From contig DASSMA010000078.1 in the NCBI GenBank assembly GCA_035689115.1, positions 1 through 64,000 of the forward strand: a stretch of DNA of 64,000 nucleotides, in the 5' to 3' direction. A program made the position numbers and the translations under genes. The notes beneath the pieces were generated by a model that did no database searches, was not told where the DNA came from, and saw nothing but the letters and a program-made list of their open reading frames with translations. Of this stretch, positions 28,630-36,247 are shown piece after piece. Source of the DNA: JAHFUS01 sp035689115. Its GTDB lineage: Bacteria > Actinomycetota > Acidimicrobiia > Acidimicrobiales > GCA-2861595. The stretch's first letter is position 1; each line of letters opens with the position of its first letter.

Positions 28630-29276
28630 GCGATGCAGCGCCCATCCGGGTCGTCCTGGCCGACGACCACACCATGCTGCGCGAAGGCCTCCGGCGGTCG
28701 CTGGAAGACGCCGGCCTCGAGGTGGTCGCCGAGGCGGCCGACGGCGAGCAGGCAGTCGCCATGGCCGAGCGCCATAGGCCCCACGTCGTCCTCATGGACG
28801 TGTCGATGCCCAAGGGCGGCGGCGTGGAGGCCACCCGGCACATCCGCACGGGCATCCCCGACGTCGACGTGGTCGTGCTCACCATGCACCAGGACCCCGA
28901 GCTCCGGCTCGAGGCGGCCCGGGCGGGCGCCGCCGGCTACCTCACCAAGGACTGCACCACCGACGACATCGTGGGCGTCATCCAGCGGGTGGCCGAAGGG
29001 GAGGAGCTGCTGTCGCCCGAGCTGGCCTCGCGGATGCTGGCCGAGGCCCGGCCCGAGGCGGTGACCGAGGAGGAGCCGTTGCTCACCAAGCGGGAGGAGG
29101 AGGTGCTCCAGCTGATCGCCGAGGGCGCCTCCACGCCCGAGGTCGGCAAGCGCCTCTACATCAGCACCAAGACCGTCCGTCATCACCTCTCGTCGATCTA
29201 TGAGAAGCTGGACTCCCGCGACCGCACCCAGGCTGTCCTGCGAGCGGTGAGGATGGGGATCATCCGTCTCAACTGA
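28626..29276 (+). CDS. NarL/LuxR-family response regulator
   Basis: 216 residues: receiver domain about 6-125 with acidic pocket ADDH, phosphoacceptor Asp58 in VVLMDVSMPKGG, and Lys in YLTKDCT. The C-terminal LuxR helix-turn-helix, about 150-215, includes LTKREEEVLQLIAEG, EVGKRLYISTKTVRHHLSSI and YEKLDSRDRTQAV. It binds DNA as a phosphorylation-dependent dimer in this family. ATGA overlap with the kinase gene defines the start. The first pilin gene begins 95 bp downstream, so control of the pilus by this pair is plausible but not shown. Confidence 0.93.
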   Translation: MSDAAPIRVVLADDHTMLREGLRRSLEDAGLEVVAEAADGEQAVAMAERHRPHVVLMDVSMPKGGGVEATRHIRTGIPDVDVVVLTMHQDPELRLEAARAGAAGYLTKDCTTDDIVGVIQRVAEGEELLSPELASRMLAEARPEAVTEEEPLLTKREEEVLQLIAEGASTPEVGKRLYISTKTVRHHLSSIYEKLDSRDRTQAVLRAVRMGIIRLN

Positions 29277-29291
29277 CCGGGACGAGATTTA

Positions 29292-29302
29292 GTCAGATGG
29301 CC
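29292..29302. promoter_or_regulatory. GTCAGATGGCC motif upstream of pilin 1
   Basis: The 11-mer GTCAGATGGCC occurs here, 70 bp before the first pilin ATG, and again at 29894-29904, 66 bp before the third pilin ATG. Identical sequence at nearly identical distance suggests a common promoter element or regulator site. No sigma-factor consensus was matched with confidence. Confidence 0.4.
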
Positions 29303-29371
29303 TATAGGGCCGAACACCCTTCTTGCCGAAGACTTGTGGAGACGGTCACAAACATCGACAGGAGCCGGACG

Positions 29372-29569
29372 ATGAACCAGATCAACGCTTGGTGGGAGTA
29401 CTGCCAGGCCTTCATTCGCACCAAGATCCGCAACGAGCACGGTGCCAGCCTCGTGGAGTACGCCCTGCTCCTGGCGCTCATCGCGGTCGTCTGCATCGCC
29501 GCCATCACCCTGATCGGCAACGGCGCCAAGAAGACCCTGAGCTCGGCGGGCTCGGCAGTCAACGGCTAG
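29372..29569 (+). CDS. Flp-type type IVb pilin 1
   Basis: A 65-residue prepilin for the Tad pilus. A 24-residue positively charged leader ends NEHG. It is followed by ASLVEYALLLALIAVVC, with the invariant Glu at +5 and the neighbouring Tyr of Flp pilins; cleavage by a prepilin peptidase is expected after Gly24. The C-terminus LSSAGSAVNG is identical to that of pilin 3. An AGGAG ribosome binding site is spaced correctly from ATG 29372. No prepilin peptidase (TadV/CpaA) gene is in the window. Confidence 0.9.
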   Translation: MNQINAWWEYCQAFIRTKIRNEHGASLVEYALLLALIAVVCIAAITLIGNGAKKTLSSAGSAVNG

Positions 29570-29576
29570 CACTCAG

Positions 29577-29641
29577 ATCGGCACAGCGTCGTGCCGATGG
29601 AGGACGTAGGCGGGAACGGCGCCCTCCGGGGCGCCATTCCC
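29577..29641 (+). terminator. Two consecutive hairpins after pilin 1
   Basis: First hairpin: ATCGGCAC (29577-29584) pairs perfectly with GTGCCGAT (29591-29598). Second hairpin: 29612-29624 pairs with 29629-29641 over 13 positions with one G-T style mismatch and loop TCCG. They lie between pilins 1 and 2. They may be attenuators or mRNA stabilisers that give pilin 1 a higher transcript level, rather than a full stop, because pilin 2 has no clear promoter of its own. Confidence 0.55.
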
Positions 29642-29675
29642 AATTCATGGAACGACGACGGCGGGAGGAGTGGTG

Positions 29676-29867
29676 ATGATCGCGCTCGTGTGGGCTCGGG
29701 GCGTGATCCGAGCAGCGATCGGCACGCGGGGTGGCGAGCGGGGCAACTCGGTGATCGAGTACGCCCTCCTGCTCGCCCTCGTGGCGATCTTCTGCATCGG
29801 TGCGATCACCCTGGTGGGCGGGAGCACCCACGACAACCTGAGCAGCACCGCCTCCACGCTCCCCTAG
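29676..29867 (+). CDS. Flp-type type IVb pilin 2 (divergent)
   Basis: A 63-residue prepilin. The leader MIALVWARGVIRAAIGTRGGERG is longer and more hydrophobic than those of its neighbours. The mature start NSVIEYALLLALVAIFC keeps Glu at +5 and Tyr at +6. The C-terminus (HDNLSSTASTLP) differs from pilins 1 and 3. A strong GGGAGGAG ribosome binding site precedes ATG 29676. It may be a minor or specialised pilin; that is inference from divergence only. Confidence 0.85.
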   Translation: MIALVWARGVIRAAIGTRGGERGNSVIEYALLLALVAIFCIGAITLVGGSTHDNLSSTASTLP

Positions 29868-29879
29868 AGCAATCGTTTG

Positions 29880-29921
29880 GACCAGGCGAACTGGTCAGAT
29901 GGCCGATGGCACGCTAGCCAT
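29880..29921 (+). promoter_or_regulatory. Hairpins and shared 11-mer upstream of pilin 3
   Basis: GACCAG (29880-29885) pairs with CTGGTC (29891-29896) around a GCGAA loop. ATGGC (29906-29910) pairs with GCCAT (29917-29921). The 11-mer GTCAGATGGCC shared with the pilin 1 upstream region lies at 29894-29904 and partly overlaps the first stem. The segment looks like a leader or promoter for the third pilin, possibly with a terminator for pilin 2. Confidence 0.4.
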
Positions 29922-29969
29922 GGCCGGGTCATAATTTGTCGGAACTCCGAGTCGGGCGAAGGGGCCCTC

Positions 29970-30170
29970 ATGCATCTGCAGATCACCATGCTCCACACCT
30001 ACCTCAAGTCCTTCGCCAGGACGCGGGTCGGGAGCGAGCGTGGCGCAAGCCTCGTGGAATACGCGCTCCTGCTGGCACTGATCGCCATCGTCTGCATCGT
30101 GGCGATTCAGTTCATCGGCAACGCCTCGAACAAGTCGCTGAGCTCCGCGGGGAGCGCGGTCAACGGATAG
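29970..30170 (+). CDS. Flp-type type IVb pilin 3
   Basis: A 66-residue prepilin. The leader ends VGSERG at residue 25, followed by ASLVEYALLLALIAIVC with Glu at +5. The mature part is very close to pilin 1, including the identical LSSAGSAVNG end, so the two arose by duplication. ATG 29970 follows GAAGGGG at suitable spacing; an internal ATG at 29988 is less likely. Confidence 0.88.
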   Translation: MHLQITMLHTYLKSFARTRVGSERGASLVEYALLLALIAIVCIVAIQFIGNASNKSLSSAGSAVNG

Positions 30171-30208
30171 CGCCCGCCGGGGCGCACACAAGACAGGGGG
30201 GGACATCA

Positions 30209-30274
30209 GTCGCGCGCGGCGCTGTGCGCCAGCGCGCGACTCCCGACGACGAGCGCCCCTATGGGGCGCTCGTC
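30209..30274 (+). terminator. Two strong hairpins after pilin 3
   Basis: GTCGCGCGC (30209-30217) pairs with GCGCGCGAC (30232-30240). GACGAGCGCCCC (30248-30259) pairs perfectly with GGGGCGCTCGTC (30263-30274) around a TAT loop, followed by GCAATTC. The second is the best intrinsic-terminator candidate in the window and should end the pilin transcript. Confidence 0.75.
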
Positions 30275-30285
30275 GCAATTCACTG

Positions 30286-30518
30286 GCTCGGCGGGGGCGG
30301 CCCTCTTGCCGGTGCCTTCCTCGGGCCGAGCGCGCTGCTACGCAGCGCTTCCTCGCCTGACGGCTCGGATCGGCCCTCTGTCCAGGTCCCGGCGGCAGTT
30401 GCCTACTGCTCGGCGAGGCGGCCGTTTTGCCCGGACCTTCCTTCGGGCCGAGCGCGCTGCTACGCAGCGCTTCCTCGCCTGACGGCTCGGATCGGCCCTC
30501 TGTCCAGGTCCCGGCGGC
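30286..30518. repeat. Tandem 111-bp direct repeat in a non-coding gap
   Basis: The 423-bp gap 30171-30593 has no credible gene. It holds two repeat units, 30286-30396 and 30408-30518, offset by exactly 122 bp. The last 76 bp (30321-30396 and 30443-30518) are identical and the first 35 bp are similar. Each unit can fold: CCGAGC pairs with GCTCGG, enclosing a 7-bp stem GCGCTGC/GCAGCGC with TAC loop. It could be a structured RNA, a protein-binding array or a repeat-element remnant. Two units with an 11-bp spacer do not make a CRISPR. Confidence 0.8.
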
Positions 30519-30533
30519 CGCCTGGCCTCGCTG

Positions 30534-30550
30534 GCGCCGCTTTGCGGCGC
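30534..30550. terminator. Hairpin 3' of the minus-strand membrane gene
   Basis: GCGCCGC and GCGGCGC form a perfect 7-bp stem with TTT loop, 44 bp beyond the stop of the minus-strand gene that ends at 30594. It is a plausible terminator for the tad motor operon, although it lacks a T-run on that strand. Confidence 0.45.
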
Positions 30551-30593
30551 ATTGCCTCAGAATCTGGGGCGCTCCGAAGCCCCTGCCCCGCTC

Positions 30594-32048
30594 CTAGCGG
30601 CGGACGGCGACGATCCAGTTCTTGTCGCGGCGGACGACCTTCCAGGCCGGATCGAGTTCGAGGAGGGCGGCGAGGGGTTTGTTCCGCTCCCAGACAACGG
30701 CGTCGATGCCGTACTTGTCGAGGCGGTGCTGCCAGCCCTCCTTGCCGTCCAGGAGGGCGAACCAGTCGCTGATCAGGGGGCGGGGATACAGCTCGTAGCG
30801 GTCGTCGACGAAGACCTTGCGGGCGGTGCCTTGGCGGAGGGCGACGAGGTTGCCGACGAAGTCCTGGGTGGCGACCCGGCCGCGGAACAGGCCGTGGGCC
30901 TGCATCCAGTCGAGCTGGCGGACGGGGTAGCGGCCGAGGTCGTAGGCGGGGCGTTCCAGGGCGTTGGCGAGCAGGAGGACGGCCACGGCGGCGAGGGCGG
31001 CAGCTGCGACCGCCGTTGCCCCGCTCCGCTGCTCGCCTCGGACGGTGCCGAGCCGCTGGAGTCCACGGGCGAGGACCGGGGCCAGCACGATGGCGACCAG
31101 GCCCAGGTTGCGCTGTCCGACCAGCGCTGCCGCCCCGAACACCAGGGCGACGAGGCTGTCCTCCCACGAGCGGCGGCGGCCGGCGAGGATGGCGGCCAGC
31201 AGCAGGGCGGCGGCGATGACCAGCTCGGGCCGCTGCGTGAAGTCCGGCGACCGCCACTCCCGCACCCGGGCCAGGATGTCGTGGCGGGCAAGCAGGTGAA
31301 GCGGGAAGGTCAGCAGCTTGGGACCGTAGGGGTTCATAGCGCCGGCCAGCGTCCCGATGCCGGCGGCGGCGGCGATGCGGGGCAGCCGGCCGGGCGGGGC
31401 GTGGTCGAGGCGTCGGCCAACCAGGCGGACGCCCAGGTACACGAGGCCGAGCGGGAAGCTGCCGTGGCTGTTCACCCACAGCCACATGACGACGCCGACC
31501 GCCCAAAGCGGCAGCCGCTCCTCCTCGACGGCGAGGATGAGAAGCGCCAGGAACACCAGACCGAGCAGGAGGGGCCGCTCCGGCCACTGCTCGCTGCCGA
31601 TCACCAGCACAGGTGCGACGGCAAGAATGCGCCCGGCCATGGTGCCGGCCGGCCTGGTGAGGCGCCAGGCCAGGACGGCGAGCAGGGTGGTGAGGACGGC
31701 GCGGGCGAGCATCACGCCGTGACCGAAGCTGGCCCGTTCGGCCAGCGCCATGCCGACGGCGGCCAGCCACGACTGGACCGTCCACGACAGGCCCTGAGCG
31801 GTGAACGCGAACGGGTCGTGGTGGGGGAAGCCGTGGTGGAGGATGTAGCGGCCGGTGGCCAGGTGGGTGAGGGCTGAGTTGTCCCCCATCGGGCGGAGGC
31901 CGATGGCCAGCCCCCACAGCGCCACCGCCCCTCCGACCACCGCGGCGGCCATGGGTGGCCGGAACCGGCGCCCCGAAGCGGCCTCGTCCCCGTACGGAGG
32001 AGCCGGAGCCGCTGCGCCGAGCGTTTCAGCGGCCTCCGGCCGACTCAC
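30594..32048 (-). CDS. Polytopic membrane protein in the Tad cluster, unknown function
   Basis: 484 residues, about eleven membrane segments, C-terminal soluble part about 395-484. Conserved-looking elements are SALTHLATGRYILHHGFPHHD followed by PFAFTAQGLSWTVQSWLA, then WVNSHGSFPLGL and GAMNPYGPKLLTF. The pattern matches a widespread uncharacterised membrane family (GRxIL, DPFSFT, WxxxxWL motifs) resembling GT-C glycosyltransferases. The GTG start overlaps the tadC stop by four bases, so it is cotranscribed with the pilus motor genes. Pilin or wall glycosylation would fit but is speculation. Confidence 0.72.
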   Translation of the reverse strand: MSRPEAAETLGAAAPAPPYGDEAASGRRFRPPMAAAVVGGAVALWGLAIGLRPMGDNSALTHLATGRYILHHGFPHHDPFAFTAQGLSWTVQSWLAAVGMALAERASFGHGVMLARAVLTTLLAVLAWRLTRPAGTMAGRILAVAPVLVIGSEQWPERPLLLGLVFLALLILAVEEERLPLWAVGVVMWLWVNSHGSFPLGLVYLGVRLVGRRLDHAPPGRLPRIAAAAGIGTLAGAMNPYGPKLLTFPLHLLARHDILARVREWRSPDFTQRPELVIAAALLLAAILAGRRRSWEDSLVALVFGAAALVGQRNLGLVAIVLAPVLARGLQRLGTVRGEQRSGATAVAAAALAAVAVLLLANALERPAYDLGRYPVRQLDWMQAHGLFRGRVATQDFVGNLVALRQGTARKVFVDDRYELYPRPLISDWFALLDGKEGWQHRLDKYGIDAVVWERNKPLAALLELDPAWKVVRRDKNWIVAVRR

Positions 32049-32959
32049 GTCTTTTCGAGGTACGAGAGCGCAGCCGGGGCCAGCAGGATCACGAACAGGG
32101 CGGGGAAGATGCAGAACACCATCGGGAACAGCATCTTCACTGGTGCCTTCTGGGCCCGTTCCTGCGCCAGCTGGCGCCGGCGGACGCGCATCTCGTCGGC
32201 CTGAAGGCGCAGGACCCGGCCGACGGACACGCCGAAGGTGTCGGCCTGAAGGATGGCAAGGACGAACGACTTCACGTCGCTCACACCGGTGCGCTGCTCG
32301 AAGGCACGCAGGGCGTCGGCTCGGCTCGACCCTGCTCGCACCTCCCCCAGCATCCGCCCGAACTCTTCGGCCAAGGCCCCCGGCAGCGCGCCGACCGTCT
32401 TGTCGAGGGCCTGCTCGAAGCCCAGGCCGGCCTCCACGCTGATGGTGAGCAGGTCGAGCACGTCGGGCAGTTGGGCCTGGATCTCGAACTGGCGCTCAGC
32501 CACCTTGCGGTTGAGCACTGCATCGGGTCCGAGCACGAGCAGGAGGACCGAGAAGATGGCGATGCACCACTGGAACCTGGTGGAGACCGGGAGCAGGAAG
32601 GAAACCAGCAGCACCACCGGGATGAGGACGATGGTGACCACTCGCATGGCGAGGAAGCGGTCGAGGTCGTCAGCCCGACCCCGGCCCGCCTTGGTGAGTT
32701 TGGCCATCACCTGGTCGGCGTACCCGGTAGGGGTGAAGCGCTTGCCCACCGCAGTGAGGCTCCGGGCAACGGGCACGCCGAGGCGGGAACCGATGTCCTG
32801 CTGGAGCTCCGTGGCCCGCACCGACTGGACGTCGTAGCCCTCGAGGTTCCGGAGCGAGGCACGCACCGCGGCCCGCTCGTCCAGGTACTGACTCACGCCG
32901 AGGACCCCGAGGACGAGGCAGGTGAACAACCCGGCGATGGCGACTATCAAGAGCAGCAT
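32045..32959 (-). CDS. tadC: TadC, pilus inner-membrane platform protein
   Basis: 304 residues with one N-terminal helix, a helical cytoplasmic region, and a type II secretion F domain at about 160-285: LPDVLDLLTISVEAGLGFEQAL, then RAGSSRADALRAFEQR, then SFVLAILQADTFGVSVGRVL. The C-terminal helix ends APAALSYLEKT. TadB and TadC form the membrane platform on which the TadA motor acts. The gene lies 4 bp downstream of the TadB fusion and overlaps the following membrane protein by GTGA. Confidence 0.9.
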   Translation of the reverse strand: MLLLIVAIAGLFTCLVLGVLGVSQYLDERAAVRASLRNLEGYDVQSVRATELQQDIGSRLGVPVARSLTAVGKRFTPTGYADQVMAKLTKAGRGRADDLDRFLAMRVVTIVLIPVVLLVSFLLPVSTRFQWCIAIFSVLLLVLGPDAVLNRKVAERQFEIQAQLPDVLDLLTISVEAGLGFEQALDKTVGALPGALAEEFGRMLGEVRAGSSRADALRAFEQRTGVSDVKSFVLAILQADTFGVSVGRVLRLQADEMRVRRRQLAQERAQKAPVKMLFPMVFCIFPALFVILLAPAALSYLEKT

Positions 32960-32963
32960 GAAC

Positions 32964-34889
32964 TCAGATCGGGACGTCGACGATCTTGCGCATCCAGATG
33001 TAGCCCACGACCATCAGGACGACGGTGCCGATGAGCATGAACTGGCCGATCGTCTCGTGGAACAGCGGGTCCAGGTAGGAGCGGTTGTTGAAGAAGATGA
33101 AGCCGCCCAGCGCCAGCGGCAGCAGGATGAGCACGATGGCGCTGAGCCGTCCCTCGGCGGTGAGCGTCCGGACCTCCTGGCGCAGCCGCTCGCGAGCCAC
33201 CATCGTGTCGGCCACGGTGGACAGCAGCTCGGCCAGGTTGCCGCCCACCTCGCGCTGAATTCCGATGGCCATGACGGCCCAGTCGAAGTCGGGCGAGTGG
33301 GTACGCTTGGCGGAGTCGTCGAGGGCGGACTCTAGTGGACGCCCGAGCCTCGTCTCCACCAGCACCCGGCGCAGCTCCTTGGCCATCGGGTCGTCGACCT
33401 GCTCCGACGCCGCGTCGGCAGCCTGGAGGAGAGAGAAACCCGCCCGCAGCGAACTGGCGATGACCCGCAGGACGTCGGGTAGCTGAGCGGTGAACTTCCG
33501 CTGCCGCCGGCCGCCCAGGAAGTCGAGCACGGCGATCGGCGCCAGCCCGATCACGATCCCGGCGAGCAGGGCGACGAACGGCCCCCACAGCAGGAGCGTG
33601 AAGACGACGGCGGCGGCGAGGGACGCCAGGTAGAAGAAGAGGGCCTCGGCCGGGCGGACGGGGAGATCGGCCTGCTCGAGCTTGCGCTCGAGGGTGTCAA
33701 GAATGCTCCCGCCGGCAGCGATGCGCGCGGTGGCGTCGACCGCCCGGCGCATAATGGCCGTCTGCGCCAGCTCCACGCCGCCGGTGGCCGATCCCGACTC
33801 GAAGGCGGTGCCGCCGCCCGGCCCGTAGGGCTGGAGGGTGGTGGAGAGAGTGGGCACGCCCTCCCGGGTGAGCGCCGAGGCGCCGAACACCACCAGTCCC
33901 ACTGCCAGGAAGCCGAGCCCGGCGACGATGGCCAGGGCGGGTCCGTTGCCCAGGAGACCACCGAACCGCGAGCCGTGGACGACCACGGGCGCCACGTCAC
34001 GCCCCACCGCCACGGAGCCGACGGCCACCGGGCCGGCCGTGGCCAGCTGCCCGCCAGCGCCGACCGTCACCTGGATGTTGCCCGACGTGTCCTTCGACGT
34101 GTAGGTGAGCTCGTACTGGTTGTGGATTGCGCGCTGGATGCTCCCGTACAACGCCTTCAACTGCGCGGGGTCGTTGGTCTCCACGTACTTGCCCCCGCCA
34201 GCCTGGGCGAGGGCGCTGAGGGCCCCGGCATCGAAGTCGCGCCCGCCCTTCAGCCCGACGGTGAACACCGACGACTTGGCGCCGACGACCGAGGCCTGCG
34301 CCTCGGCCAGCCCGTTCTGCGACACGGTGTCCTTGCCGTCGGACAGCACGACGATGTTGGGCTGCAGATCGGGGCGGTCGTTGAACAGCGTCGCAGCCGC
34401 TCGCACGCCGTCGTAGAGAGCTGTCTCGCCCGTCGCCGCCAGGCCGTCGATCGCCGCGTTCAGCTTGGCCGGGTCGTCGGTGAATCCGGCCTTGACCTGG
34501 GGCACGTCGTTGAAGGCCACCACGGCGATCTGGTCGTTGGGCTGCTTGTTGGCGACGAACTGCTTCGCCGCCTCCTTCGCCGCCACCAGCTTGGCGCCGG
34601 CCCGCATGGAGCCCGACACGTCGATGGCGAGCACCACGCCCACCGGGGTGTCGGTCTTGCCGATGGGCACGACCTCGGGTGGCGGCGACAGGATCCTGCC
34701 GTTTTCGCGGACTGTGAAGGCGTTCAGGGCCGGCTCATCGCCGTCGACCTGGGCGGAGATCTTGACGACCGGGAAGTTGGTGACGTCGAGCTTGCGGATG
34801 GTGACGTTGTTGGTCTGCCCGCCGGCGCCAGGCGCCCAGGCAACCAGGGCCGCCAGGACGGCGAGGGCGGCGAGGGCGGACTTCCTCAT
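32964..34889 (-). CDS. tadB: Fusion of a secreted VWA domain with TadB
   Basis: 641 residues, about twice the usual TadB length. Residues 1-25 are a signal peptide (LAALAVLAALVAWAPGAGGQ). A von Willebrand factor A domain spans about 83-250 with an intact MIDAS, Asp90-x-Ser92-x-Ser94 in AIDVSGSMRAG, and later VVLSDGKDTVS. A membrane helix at about 310-330 leads to the TadB part: four more helices and the F domain FTAQLPDVLRVIASSLRAGF with REVGGNLAELLSTVADTMV. The VWA part should lie outside the membrane and the F domain inside. The ATG overlaps the tadA stop. I see no frame break, so this looks like a real single polypeptide. Confidence 0.88.
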   Translation of the reverse strand: MRKSALAALAVLAALVAWAPGAGGQTNNVTIRKLDVTNFPVVKISAQVDGDEPALNAFTVRENGRILSPPPEVVPIGKTDTPVGVVLAIDVSGSMRAGAKLVAAKEAAKQFVANKQPNDQIAVVAFNDVPQVKAGFTDDPAKLNAAIDGLAATGETALYDGVRAAATLFNDRPDLQPNIVVLSDGKDTVSQNGLAEAQASVVGAKSSVFTVGLKGGRDFDAGALSALAQAGGGKYVETNDPAQLKALYGSIQRAIHNQYELTYTSKDTSGNIQVTVGAGGQLATAGPVAVGSVAVGRDVAPVVVHGSRFGGLLGNGPALAIVAGLGFLAVGLVVFGASALTREGVPTLSTTLQPYGPGGGTAFESGSATGGVELAQTAIMRRAVDATARIAAGGSILDTLERKLEQADLPVRPAEALFFYLASLAAAVVFTLLLWGPFVALLAGIVIGLAPIAVLDFLGGRRQRKFTAQLPDVLRVIASSLRAGFSLLQAADAASEQVDDPMAKELRRVLVETRLGRPLESALDDSAKRTHSPDFDWAVMAIGIQREVGGNLAELLSTVADTMVARERLRQEVRTLTAEGRLSAIVLILLPLALGGFIFFNNRSYLDPLFHETIGQFMLIGTVVLMVVGYIWMRKIVDVPI

Positions 34890-36241
34890 CGATGCCGGGC
34901 CGGCGCCCGCCTGGGGACCTCGTCGCCGAGGAAGAGGCCGGCCGCCAGTTCGATGCCGATGTCGCGCAGCCGGTCGGCGAAGCTCGGCCGGATCCCCGTC
35001 GGCTGGAGCATGCCGAGATGGCGCCCCGAGGGGTCGACGCCGCGGTGCCAGTCGAACACGAAGATGTCCTGGAGGGTGATGACGTCGCCCTCCATGCCCA
35101 TGACCTCGGTGACCTGGGTGACGCGGCGGGTGCCGTCACGCAGCCGGGTGAGGTGGACGATGAGGTCGAGGGCGGAGGCCATCTGCTCCCGGATCGCCCG
35201 CACCGGCAGGTCGAAGCCGGCCATGAGGGTCATCGTCTCGACGCGGCTCAGGGTGTCGCGGGGGCTGTTGGAGTGGATGGTGGTGAGCGAGCCGTCGTGG
35301 CCGGTGTTCATGGCCTGGAGCATGTCGAGGGCCTCACCCGAACGGCACTCGCCCACCACGATGCGGTCGGGGCGCATGCGCAGGGCGTTGCGCACCAGGT
35401 CGCGGATGGTGACCTCGCCCTTCCCCTCGATGTTGGCCGGGCGCGACTCCAGGGGCAGCACGTGCTCCTGGCGCAGCTGGAGCTCCTTGGCGTCCTCGAC
35501 GGTGATGACCCGCTCGTCGGGCGGGATGAACCCCGAGAGCACGTTGAGAAGGGTGGTCTTCCCGGTGCCGGTACCGCCAGAGACCAGGACGTTCAGCCGA
35601 CCCTTCACGCAGGCTTCGAGGAACCGCGCCACCTGGACGTCGTAGGTGCCGAGCTCGACGAGCTTCTCGCTGGTGAGCGGGTCGTGGGCGAACTTCCGGA
35701 TGGTGAGGAAGGGCCCGCCGATGGCGAGGGGATGGACGATGGCGTTGACGCGGGAGCCGTCGGGGAGCCGGGCGTCGACCATCGGCGTCGATTCGTCGAT
35801 CCGGCGCCCGATCTGGCTCACGATCTTGTCGATGATGCGCCTGAGGTGGCCCTCGTCGAGGAAGGTGACCGGCACCTTGTTGATGCGGCCGTCACGCTCG
35901 ACGTAGACGGTGTCGGGGCCGTTGACCATGACCTCGGTGACGGTGGGGTCCTGGAGGTACCGCTCGATGGGCCCGTAGCCGAGGACGTCGTCGGTGACGT
36001 CGCTGACCAGCGACTCCCGGTCGGCCATCGACAGCGGGGTGGTCTCGCCGGCGAGCGCCTGGCGCAGCTCGTCCTCGACCCGCCGGCGCAGCTCGAGCTC
36101 GGTCATCTTGCCGTCGGACAGCAGCGGCCCGAGCGTCTCGATGAGCTGGTGGTGCACCCGCAGGCGCAGGGCGTCGAGGACGGCGTCCCGCCGGAGCGGA
36201 GCGGACGCCTGGGACTCCTGGAGACGCTTGTAGAGCGACAT
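34886..36241 (-). CDS. tadA: TadA/CpaF secretion ATPase
   Basis: 451 residues. A hexameric cytoplasmic ATPase that drives assembly of Flp pili. The N-terminal domain contains DDVLGYGPIERYLQDPTVTE and VMVNGPDTVYVERDGRI. Walker A is VSGGTGTGKTTLLNVLSG, the Asp box ITVEDAKELQL, Walker B IVVGECRSGEALDMLQAMNTG, and the His box SLTTIHSNS. All catalytic elements are present. It sits between tadZ and the VWA-TadB gene with a four-base overlap at its 3' end. Confidence 0.95.
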   Translation of the reverse strand: MSLYKRLQESQASAPLRRDAVLDALRLRVHHQLIETLGPLLSDGKMTELELRRRVEDELRQALAGETTPLSMADRESLVSDVTDDVLGYGPIERYLQDPTVTEVMVNGPDTVYVERDGRINKVPVTFLDEGHLRRIIDKIVSQIGRRIDESTPMVDARLPDGSRVNAIVHPLAIGGPFLTIRKFAHDPLTSEKLVELGTYDVQVARFLEACVKGRLNVLVSGGTGTGKTTLLNVLSGFIPPDERVITVEDAKELQLRQEHVLPLESRPANIEGKGEVTIRDLVRNALRMRPDRIVVGECRSGEALDMLQAMNTGHDGSLTTIHSNSPRDTLSRVETMTLMAGFDLPVRAIREQMASALDLIVHLTRLRDGTRRVTQVTEVMGMEGDVITLQDIFVFDWHRGVDPSGRHLGMLQPTGIRPSFADRLRDIGIELAAGLFLGDEVPRRAPARHR

Positions 36242-36247
36242 GTGTGG

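Noticed and set aside
30286..30518. CRISPR array
   Set aside because: There are only two units of 111 bp with an 11-bp spacer, and no cas gene is near.
29936..30772. An open frame spanning the tandem repeats
   Set aside because: It overlaps pilin 3 in another frame, the terminator hairpins and the repeats, and its product has no domain and Arg-rich shadow composition.
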